From Anaerohalosphaeraceae bacterium (lineage in GTDB: Bacteria > Planctomycetota > Phycisphaerae > Sedimentisphaerales > Anaerohalosphaeraceae), in contig DAOVIC010000019.1 in the NCBI GenBank assembly GCA_030671565.1, positions 1 through 15,425 on the forward strand: a DNA stretch of 15,425 bases. Direction: 5' to 3'. Of the stretch, positions 6,734-12,356 are shown one piece after another. The position numbers were made by a program, and so were the translations under genes. The notes under the pieces were generated by a model. The model was given only the letters and a program-made list of their open reading frames with translations, ran no database searches and had not been told where the DNA came from. Each line of letters opens with the position of its first letter. The first letter of the stretch is position 1.

Positions 6734-8641
6734 TTATACTTTCTGCAACACATCCTCTGTTGCTCTAGGCAGGCTTACACAGAACTTGCTGCCTTGACCG
6801 GGCTTAGAATCGACCCACATCTTCCCGCCATTGCGACTAACAGCACGCGATGCGATCGTTAAACCGATACCTTCACCATCTTCCGAATGACCGGGATTAA
6901 GTCGATGGAACAACTCAAAAACTTTCTTTTTATGATCTGGGTCGATCCCTACCCCATTGTCTTCGACATAATAAATACTCTTTTTACCGGCAATCCGTCC
7001 ACTTATTTTCATCCAACCTTTTCTTTCAGGATCAAGATACTTCAAGGCATTGCTGATAAGATTGCTGAATATCTGGTCTATCTGTTTAACATCACCTACA
7101 CAGCCGGGAAGATCTTCTAGCACCACCTCGACACCCTTTTCCTGAACCTTAAACTCCGTAGCCCGTACTACACCACGGACTAATTCGTTCATATCGACCG
7201 GACCAACCTCAACTTCAGCACTTCCGGCACGAGATACACTTAACAGCCCGTCAAGAAGCATTCCCATCTTCTTGGAACTGGCCCGGATAAAACCCAACGC
7301 TTCGGGAATATCCTTATTGAGCAACGGCTCGATTTGCTTAAGCAGTTCCTTGCCAATACCATCGTTTTCAAGCAGTATTTTAAGATGTTGACATGCCTCG
7401 TCCAATTCCGCATCGAAGCCTTGTATGTTGACAAGAGGCGACTTAAGGTCATGAGAAGATACATACACAATGCTTTGCAGCTCCTCGTTTTTCTCCGCAA
7501 GATCTTGAAGCAACTTTCTGCGTTCTCGTTCGGCCTGCTTGCTATAAGTAATATCCTGACCGGTAATGATCGCACACTGCCTTTCTCCTATATCTATATA
7601 TTCACCGGAATACAGGATCGTTTTCCTGTCGCCTGATTTGGTCTCTATTTGAACCTCTATATCATGCATGTTGCCTGTCTCAGCAAGAACCTCGATCGCT
7701 ATCCGAACTTTTTCCTTATCCACATTGGCTGTGTATTCGCCTATAGGCTTCTCAAGAAGCTCTTCTCGGCTATAACCTGTTATATCCAGCGTAGCCTCGT
7801 TTACCTCCATTCTGCGACGTGTCTCCAGATCGATAAGAACCAGTAAATTAGGGCTTAAGTTAAAAGCCCTCGAAAATCTTTCTTCTGAATTCTGTAAAGC
7901 TTCCTCCCGACTCTTAACGGAACCTACCATATTTTCAAGAACAGTGCCTATTTCCTGAAACTCTGAAAATGCGGGAGACAGCTTTTCGGAAAAAAGTCTC
8001 TCTGGAAACGTATTAGGAATACCGGAAACTGACGAGTTAGGAAATTTGTCTTTTATCTTAAGAATGGCCACACGTATTTGGTCAAGCGGCTTGGCAAGAA
8101 AATAATTAGATGTCAATGCAAGCAATACCAGGAACAGGGTTGCAATTAATATAGTCTTTATGAAACCCCCGGCTATCCCCAAAAACAATCGACTCCGGGC
8201 AATTCCCTTATCAATGCATACTTCAATCTCACCTATCTTCTCCGGTGCGGAAATACCCGTCGAACTCTCAATAATAATATCGGTGCGCCTAGGAACCATA
8301 TAACTTCCGCCAGGCAATTTGTCGATTTCAACGAGCTTGCCATTCTCTCTCGCCATTCCACACATAAGCTCTTGTCTTTCTAGTGTCCAGACCAGTATCG
8401 CATGAACATCCGGATTGGGAAACTCTGCAAGCACAGAATCCCTGATTGTAGTGTTGTCAAATCTATATACCGGTTGACGAAGACTTACCGCAAGCCGACC
8501 AGAGATAACTTCATAAGATCGATCTATTTCACGCTCGATCTCAAGCATACCCGCATGGTATTCCATGACGCTTAGAACTGCAAAGAAACAAAGCGTAATG
8601 CAGACCAGCCACAGATTAAATTTTCGCGATATTCCCGTCAT
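6734..8641 (-). CDS. PAS-domain sensor histidine kinase (orphan)
   Basis: A 635-aa inner-membrane kinase. TM1 at about 9-26, a ~130-residue extracytoplasmic sensor region (27-156), TM2 at about 157-178, a HAMP-like linker to about 245, a PAS domain at ~254-366 (SEERFSRAFNLSPNLLVLID ... GQDITYSK), and a coiled connector. HisKA follows with the H-box SSHDLKSPL (phospho-acceptor His397), then HATPase_c: N-box QIFSNLISNALKYL (523-536), G1 VEDNGVGID (559-567), F-box KVFELFHRL and G2 GEGIGLTIASR (589-599). All catalytic motifs are intact. No response regulator is adjacent, so its partner is elsewhere. The ATG overlaps the stop of a 35-39-aa upstream reading frame (ATGA), suggesting coupled translation. 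No clear terminator hairpin was seen after the stop. The signal is unknown. Confidence 0.93.
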   Translation of the reverse strand: MTGISRKFNLWLVCITLCFFAVLSVMEYHAGMLEIEREIDRSYEVISGRLAVSLRQPVYRFDNTTIRDSVLAEFPNPDVHAILVWTLERQELMCGMARENGKLVEIDKLPGGSYMVPRRTDIIIESSTGISAPEKIGEIEVCIDKGIARSRLFLGIAGGFIKTILIATLFLVLLALTSNYFLAKPLDQIRVAILKIKDKFPNSSVSGIPNTFPERLFSEKLSPAFSEFQEIGTVLENMVGSVKSREEALQNSEERFSRAFNLSPNLLVLIDLETRRRMEVNEATLDITGYSREELLEKPIGEYTANVDKEKVRIAIEVLAETGNMHDIEVQIETKSGDRKTILYSGEYIDIGERQCAIITGQDITYSKQAERERRKLLQDLAEKNEELQSIVYVSSHDLKSPLVNIQGFDAELDEACQHLKILLENDGIGKELLKQIEPLLNKDIPEALGFIRASSKKMGMLLDGLLSVSRAGSAEVEVGPVDMNELVRGVVRATEFKVQEKGVEVVLEDLPGCVGDVKQIDQIFSNLISNALKYLDPERKGWMKISGRIAGKKSIYYVEDNGVGIDPDHKKKVFELFHRLNPGHSEDGEGIGLTIASRAVSRNGGKMWVDSKPGQGSKFCVSLPRATEDVLQKV

Positions 8642-8757
8642 CGGATTCTTTTGCCTTTGCTTATATTTCGATTCAAAACGCTGGAGAACCTAAAGCCAAA
8701 CTGCGGCGTCTGTATGATCAATGGGACATGACGCCGGATGTTCACTCTATCTCCCAT
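8638..8757 (-). CDS. Putative leader peptide overlapping the histidine kinase start
   Basis: A minus-strand frame of 39 codons from ATG at 8757, or 35 from an in-frame GTG at 8745, ending in a TGA that overlaps the kinase ATG in the classic ATGA arrangement. The GTG is preceded by GGGAGATAGA, the same ribosome site with the same spacing as the Memo (GGGAGATAAA) and ParA (GGGAGATACC) starts in this window. The product is strongly basic (about ten Arg/Lys) with an aromatic middle (QTPQFGFRFSS); I recognise no family. It may be a real microprotein or a leader whose translation controls the kinase. The opposite strand is also open here, which weakens the coding argument. Confidence 0.35.
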   Translation of the reverse strand: MGDRVNIRRHVPLIIQTPQFGFRFSSVLNRNISKGKRIR

Positions 8758-8783
8758 AAAATTATCCCCATTTTGTAAATGCC

Positions 8784-8882
8784 TTACGTCCCCATACAAT
8801 CATAGTCGTCATCAATACAGGCCGGATTAACATTAAATAACATCTTGTCTATGCTGCTTTTACCTCCAAACACCTTCGACAT
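8784..8882 (-). CDS. Possible 32-aa peptide in the histidine kinase leader
   Basis: A minus-strand frame of 32 codons. Directly before its ATG is TAAGGAGGT, a full match to the bacterial 16S 3' end, although the gap to the ATG is only about two bases, which is shorter than ideal. The peptide is short and acidic at the end, with two cysteines in CIDDDYDC near the C terminus. It starts just past the stop (8890) of a 17-codon frame that also has a GAGGTG site, and stops 26 bp before the next small frame. It could be a secreted or modified peptide, a leader, or chance. No processing enzyme is nearby. Confidence 0.25.
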   Translation of the reverse strand: MSKVFGGKSSIDKMLFNVNPACIDDDYDCMGT

Positions 8883-9014
8883 AACCTCCTTAAAACAAAG
8901 AAGTTGCACGCATAACAATTCGACTCAATAATGTAACAGCCATCCAACACCTCACTAAGGTCCGATAACAGAAAGCGATTTCATGATTACACCGCAACCA
9001 AACCGATGTTTTTT

Positions 9015-9042
9015 TTGAAAATTTTCATTTTTTATGTATGAA
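9015..9042 (+). promoter_or_regulatory. Candidate promoter of the ECF sigma operon
   Basis: TTGAAA (9015-9020) and TATGAA (9037-9042) with a 16-bp spacer would start transcription near 9050, leaving a leader of only about 18 nt. The spacer includes the palindrome GAAAATTTTC. AT-rich surroundings make chance matches likely. Confidence 0.35.
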
Positions 9043-9057
9043 CAATGCCGAATAAGC

Positions 9058-9069
9058 ATCTATATAGAT
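9058..9069. promoter_or_regulatory. 12-bp palindrome overlapping the sigma factor start codon
   Basis: ATCTATATAGAT is a perfect palindrome whose last two bases are the AT of the ATG. No Shine-Dalgarno sequence is visible upstream. It could be an operator or a weak start-occluding hairpin; chance is possible for an AT-rich 12-mer. Confidence 0.25.
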
Positions 9070-9655
9070 GAATACTATGAAATTCAAAAAACATAAAAAC
9101 GAGGCCGCTTTGGTCTGTGCCGCCAGAAAAGGCGACAAAAATGCCATTAAACCGCTGATGATGAAGAATTGGCCGTGGCTAAAGGGGCTCGTTGCGTCGA
9201 TCGTAGGAAACGAAAGTGATACTGATGATGTCCTCCAAAACGTATGCGTTACGGTTATTGAAAAAATACACACTCTAAGGGAACCCGAGCGATTTCGGCC
9301 CTGGCTTGCAATCCTTACTAGAAGGCAGGCACTTAAATACAGAATGACAAAAAAAAGAAATCTTAATCTCCTCCTTTCAGACGAGATCGCTCGGGGATGC
9401 CCGGATAAAAATGCACACAAGAGTTTTGAAAAAATAGAACAACAGGAACAATATCAGCGGGTGTTAGCTGAAATGAATGTATTACCGGAAAAATATCGTC
9501 AGGTGCTGTTGTTAAAATATTCCGAAGATCTGACCTATGCACAAATGGCCGAAATACTCGACGTACCGCTTACAACGATCCAGATCAGACTCGTGCGGGC
9601 AAGAAAAATGATTTACCAAAGGATCACAAGAAAAGACAAAGCCAAGGAGTTGTAA
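9068..9655 (+). CDS. ECF-type RNA polymerase sigma factor
   Basis: A 195-aa extracytoplasmic-function sigma factor that directs RNA polymerase to its own promoter set. Region 2 spans about 15-98: the core-binding 2.2 motif SDTDDVLQNVCVTVIEKI (50-67) and the 2.3/2.4 segment ERFRPWLAILTRRQALKY. A linker rich in Gln/Glu follows (~104-130). Region 4 is at ~130-188, with LPEKYRQVLLLKYSEDLTYAQMAE split around 139-161 and the recognition helix TTIQIRLVRARKMI (169-182). Domains and length are complete. An in-frame ATG at codon 4 is an alternative start; neither has a clear ribosome site. Its stop lies one base before the next ATG, and it carries that gene's ribosome site, so the two are co-translated. 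The partner is presumably its anti-sigma factor. Confidence 0.92.
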   Translation: MNTMKFKKHKNEAALVCAARKGDKNAIKPLMMKNWPWLKGLVASIVGNESDTDDVLQNVCVTVIEKIHTLREPERFRPWLAILTRRQALKYRMTKKRNLNLLLSDEIARGCPDKNAHKSFEKIEQQEQYQRVLAEMNVLPEKYRQVLLLKYSEDLTYAQMAEILDVPLTTIQIRLVRARKMIYQRITRKDKAKEL

Positions 9656-9656
9656 A

Positions 9657-10220
9657 ATGACACAAGACATGCTTGAAATATTGATCGGAAAATTCCTCGA
9701 CGCTGAGATCACGCCCGCAGAACAGCGGATGCTCGACGACGCTCTCGAAGACGACCAACAGGGGCAAGAGCTTTTCAACCAGCTAAAAGACTTACACAAC
9801 ATGAACCGTCAGGCAGTGACAACCAACATCTTGGAAAAAGGCAAATCATCCGAAGACATCTTCGAAAACGCATGGCAAGAACGCTCCAAAAATCCGTTCG
9901 CACGGATCGCAAGACACACCGGAACTTTCAAAGTCGCCGCTGCAATAACAATAGGTTTCCTGATAGGAATTTTCGCACAAGTCAACTATGGCCCCAATAT
10001 AAGACGAATGCCCGGACAGTTCAATGCACAGACCGCCTCCCTGGCCGGCCAATCGTCCCAAAACCAGCAGATGCAGCAGACAATACCAATGCAAGTACTG
10101 CGGATAGTTCCAATAGAAACAAACTCACAAGCTATCGACACCGCACTATTAATACAGATCAACACACAATTGAAGCAGATGCAGGAAAAACTAGACAAAC
10201 TGGAAAGCAAAAAAGAGTAA
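9657..10220 (+). CDS. Membrane-anchored anti-sigma-like protein (cysteine-free)
   Basis: A 187-aa single-pass protein. Residues 1-53 form a helical N-terminal domain (MLEILIGKFLDAEITPAEQRM, DDALEDDQQGQELFNQLKDL in successive helices) resembling the anti-sigma/zf-HC2-like domain seen beside planctomycete ECF genes. No cysteine occurs anywhere, so the usual zinc-binding H-C-C motif is absent. A transmembrane helix follows at about 92-109 (VAAAITIGFLIGIFAQV), then a Gln-rich extracytoplasmic region (122-145) and a C-terminal coiled coil (QLKQMQEKLDKLESKKE). Its ATG is one base after the sigma stop, with AAGGAG inside the sigma gene's end. The likely role is holding the sigma factor at the membrane until a signal arrives; this is inferred from position and topology, not from a diagnostic motif. 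Confidence 0.75.
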   Translation: MTQDMLEILIGKFLDAEITPAEQRMLDDALEDDQQGQELFNQLKDLHNMNRQAVTTNILEKGKSSEDIFENAWQERSKNPFARIARHTGTFKVAAAITIGFLIGIFAQVNYGPNIRRMPGQFNAQTASLAGQSSQNQQMQQTIPMQVLRIVPIETNSQAIDTALLIQINTQLKQMQEKLDKLESKKE

Positions 10221-10335
10221 ATGTTATCCGACTAAAGGTATTTAAAACATAATAACGGTTCAATTGCGCAGCAAGGCACGTACATAACAAATTAACGGAT
10301 ATAGATTTTATCTGCCTTAAGGCAGCCCTCCTCCG

Positions 10336-10367
10336 GCCAAACACTTTCCTTGTGTTTGGCTTTTTTT
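10336..10367 (+). terminator. Terminator of the sigma/anti-sigma operon
   Basis: A perfect 9-bp stem, GCCAAACAC (10336-10344) with GTGTTTGGC (10352-10360), a 7-nt loop, then seven T at 10361-10367. It lies about 115 nt after the anti-sigma stop. A palindrome CTGCCTTAAGGCAG at 10312-10325 precedes it. Confidence 0.9.
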
Positions 10368-10381
10368 ATGCCTCAAATAAC

Positions 10382-10460
10382 GCCGGCCTAAGCCGGCCTC
10401 CATGCGATTAGTAAACCACGGTTTACTGATCGCCTCGCGACTTGTCGCGGCCCGGAGGGC
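10382..10460. repeat. Array of four hairpins, REP-like
   Basis: Consecutive stem-loops: GCCGGC-ctaa-GCCGGC (10382-10397); a long one pairing GCGATTAGTAAACC with GGTTTACTGATCGC around a 2-base loop (10404-10433, one T-G pair); CGCGAC-tt-GTCGCG (10436-10449); and GCCC-gga-GGGC (10450-10460). They follow a complete terminator and precede a convergent gene, so they are not needed for termination. The look is of a mobile or REP-type palindromic element; no transposase is near. Confidence 0.55.
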
Positions 10461-10505
10461 TATTTAACCTTAGTTCGGCGTCAGCCAAAACAGTTTTGAT
10501 CATTA

Positions 10506-10558
10506 GCTTTTTGAATTTAGGATTTGTTTAGGATTTAGAACTTCGAATTTAGTGCTTA
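10506..10558. repeat. Degenerate TTTAGGATTTG tandem repeat
   Basis: Within about 50 bp, TTTAGGATTTG and TTTAGGATTTAG occur in tandem with an 11-bp period, flanked by two GAATTTAG copies. The element runs into the stop codon (TAA at 10558-10556, minus strand) of the flavoprotein gene, so that gene ends inside the repeat. I recall similar sequences as dispersed intergenic repeats in PVC-group and related genomes; that cannot be checked here. Confidence 0.5.
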
Positions 10559-11791
10559 TCTTTTCGCCGCACTCTTACCCGCCAAGGCCCCCGTTGACCA
10601 CGCTATCTGCAAGTTATACCCCCCGCAGGGACCATCCGCATCGATCACCTCGCCGGCAAAGAACATACCCTCGCAAAGCTTAGACTCCATCGTCTTACGA
10701 TCGATATTTTCCCTGCTAACCCCGCCACGCGTAACAGTTGCCTCCTCGATCGGACGCGTCCCCGTAACCGTCACAGGCAGATATTTTATAAGATGCACAA
10801 GCTCCTTCCGCTTACCCTTAGCAAGCTGACCCGCCAAAACCGTAACCGACGGCTCCACCCAGCAGCAAAGCTTAAGAACCAGAGCTCGCGGAAGCATCTC
10901 CGCCAAAACCCGAGCAAGCTCCTTATTCGCAGACGACGAACACTTCTCGATAAGAAGCTTATTAAGTTCGCCGGCATCCACATCGGGCATCATATCGACA
11001 AACATCTCGATCTCGCCGGCGCCACCGGCAATATCGTCAGCCAATAACCGGCTCATATCAAACACAACGGGCCCGCCAACACCGTCATCCGTAAACATCA
11101 TCGCTCCGCGAGCCTTTACTTTTTTATCGCCGGTCCGCACCGTCAGCTCAACATTTTCTAAGGCAACCCCCTGCAATTCGACCAGCCATTCTTCCTTAGC
11201 GATCAGCCGCACAAGCGCAGCCTTCGGCGCAACAACTTGGTGGCCAAACCCCTCCGCCAAACCAAAACCGTCACCCGTCGACCCCGTAAAAGGCCAGCTA
11301 ACCCCTCCCGTCGCAACAACCAGCGATTTGCTTTCCACTTTTTTACTCTCAACCGTAACTTCAAAACCACGCGGCCGTTTTTCAACACCAACAACCTTCT
11401 TACCATACAGAAAAGTGATACCAAGCCTGCGAGCATAGTCCTGAAGAACCCGAGCAACATCCGTCGCTCTATCCGTCATCGGATAAACACACCCATTCTT
11501 TTCAACTTTCGTAGAAAGGTTAAGCTCGCCAAAAAACGCCCGAACATCGTCGCCCCCAAACTCATAAAGGCTGTGTTTTAAGAATCGCCCGAATTGACCG
11601 TAAGCCTTCACAAAATCGTTAGCATTCCCGGTATGCGTAAGGTTACACCTCCCCTTACCCGTACGCAACAGCTTCCTGCCGACAACGGTATTACCGTCAG
11701 CGATCACAACTTTCACGCCTTCCTTCGCCGCAAAGATGCCCGCCATCAATCCCGCGGGCCCTGCCCCAATTACAAAAACATCACACTGCAT
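10556..11791 (-). CDS. HI0933/YhiN-family FAD-dependent oxidoreductase
   Basis: A 411-aa flavoprotein of the HI0933/YhiN (BaiN-like) family, cytoplasmic, exact substrate uncertain. Rossmann FAD site GAGPAG at 9-14 after MQCDVFVI; the family block GRKLLRTGKGRCNLTHTGN; GGVSWPFTGSTGDGFGLAEGFG in the middle; and the conserved C-terminal run RGGVSRENIDRKTMESKL, FFAGEVIDADGPCGGYNLQ ending the FAD site. I chose ATG at 11791 because AAAGG lies six to seven bases upstream and the Rossmann fold begins immediately. The frame stays open to 11878, but those 29 extra codons run into the 3' end of rnpB. rnpB lies only 39 bp upstream on the same strand, so the gene may be read from the rnpB promoter. Its stop codon falls inside a repeat element. 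Confidence 0.92.
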   Translation of the reverse strand: MQCDVFVIGAGPAGLMAGIFAAKEGVKVVIADGNTVVGRKLLRTGKGRCNLTHTGNANDFVKAYGQFGRFLKHSLYEFGGDDVRAFFGELNLSTKVEKNGCVYPMTDRATDVARVLQDYARRLGITFLYGKKVVGVEKRPRGFEVTVESKKVESKSLVVATGGVSWPFTGSTGDGFGLAEGFGHQVVAPKAALVRLIAKEEWLVELQGVALENVELTVRTGDKKVKARGAMMFTDDGVGGPVVFDMSRLLADDIAGGAGEIEMFVDMMPDVDAGELNKLLIEKCSSSANKELARVLAEMLPRALVLKLCCWVEPSVTVLAGQLAKGKRKELVHLIKYLPVTVTGTRPIEEATVTRGGVSRENIDRKTMESKLCEGMFFAGEVIDADGPCGGYNLQIAWSTGALAGKSAAKR

Positions 11792-11830
11792 AAATACCTT
11801 TAAATAATAAATAATAAATAATAAATTAAA
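11792..11830. repeat. AT-rich heptamer repeat between rnpB and the flavoprotein
   Basis: Read on the minus strand, just after the RNase P RNA, the unit ATTATTT is repeated about 3.5 times in perfect register. It is followed by AAAGG, the ribosome site of the flavoprotein. No hairpin terminator is visible, so rnpB transcripts may run into the gene or stop in this U-rich tract. Confidence 0.5.
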
Positions 11831-12215
11831 AGAGTGGGCCTGTAAGCCGGATTCTGTATCCCGAAGGATGGCAACCATTTAACTGGACCGGCTGTTACCA
11901 ACCGGCTCTGTCGATAATCGACACGCAACCTACCCGCCGATATAAGCTCCGAGCAAGAGCCTGGACGAACCTTTATCGGCATACTTGGTCTTGCAGGCGG
12001 TAGGGTTTACCATGCCGGGGTTGTCACCAAACCCGCGGTGAGCTCTTACCTCACCATTTCAACTTTACCTGTAAGCGGTTACCCGCCCCATCGGCCGTGT
12101 GTTTTCTGTGGCACTTTCCCGTAAGTCACCTTAGGTGGTCGTTAGCCACTACCGTGCTCTGCCCTGTCCGGACTTTCCTCAGACGCAAAAACGCCCGCGA
12201 TTGCCCGGCCCACTC
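11831..12215 (-). ncRNA. rnpB: RNase P RNA, bacterial type A
   Basis: About 385 nt, the catalytic RNA that removes the 5' leader of pre-tRNAs together with the RnpA protein. The ends form a perfect P1 helix: GAGTGGGCC at the 5' end (12215-12207) and GGCCCACTC at the 3' end (11840-11832). The universally conserved blocks are in order: GAGGAAAGTCCGGACAGGGC (CR-I region); TAAGAGCTCACCGCG, then GGCATGGTAAACCC and TGCAAGACCAA (the CR-II/CR-III region); and near the 3' end ACAGAATCCGGCTTA (CR-V). Small coding frames inside it are artefacts. The promoter is immediately upstream. Confidence 0.96.
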
Positions 12216-12221
12216 AATTGC

Positions 12222-12251
12222 ATTATAACACAACTACCATAGAATGAGCAA
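12222..12251 (-). promoter_or_regulatory. rnpB promoter
   Basis: A perfect TATAAT (12222-12227) lies seven bases upstream of the P1 helix start at 12215. TTGCTC (12246-12251) lies 18 bp further upstream as a partial -35. The distance places transcription initiation at the first G of the RNA. Confidence 0.75.
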
Positions 12252-12311
12252 CTCTTTTGAAAATATGACCTTTGATAGACTTGTTGTTAGTCAGACTGAA
12301 ATTGAGACAAA

Positions 12312-12338
12312 GAATAAAACAGTATCGCCGCAGGCGAT
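12312..12338 (-). terminator. Terminator of the bioD-nadB operon
   Basis: On the minus strand, ATCGCC-tgc-GGCGAT (12338-12324) forms a 6-bp stem with a 3-nt loop. TTTTATTC follows a few bases later. It starts 18 nt after the nadB stop. The T-tract is offset by about four bases, so its strength is moderate. Confidence 0.6.
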
Positions 12339-12356
12339 TCCTTAATTTTTAATCTT

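Larger units (their letters stand above)
8642..9067. other. Divergent region between kinase and ECF sigma operon
   Basis: About 425 bp with no gene of normal size. The kinase-proximal 340 bp hold a chain of tiny minus-strand frames (8784-8882 and 8638-8757, plus 9- and 17-codon frames at 8955-8984 and 8890-8943). The sigma-proximal end is AT-rich, with a candidate plus-strand promoter at 9015-9042. No convincing kinase promoter was seen. Confidence 0.5.

Noticed and set aside
8620..8779. Plus-strand open stretch with coding-like look (AGEPKAKLRRLYDQWDM)
   Set aside because: No start codon or ribosome site at the right place, and it lies antisense to the ATGA-coupled leader frame. Could be a gene relic, but cannot be supported.
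11792..11878. 29-codon N-terminal extension of the flavoprotein
   Set aside because: It overlaps the rnpB 3' end and the heptamer repeat; the FAD fold starts right after the internal ATG, which has its own ribosome site.
11800..11982. 60-codon frame inside the RNase P RNA
   Set aside because: Fully explained by the structured RNA gene.
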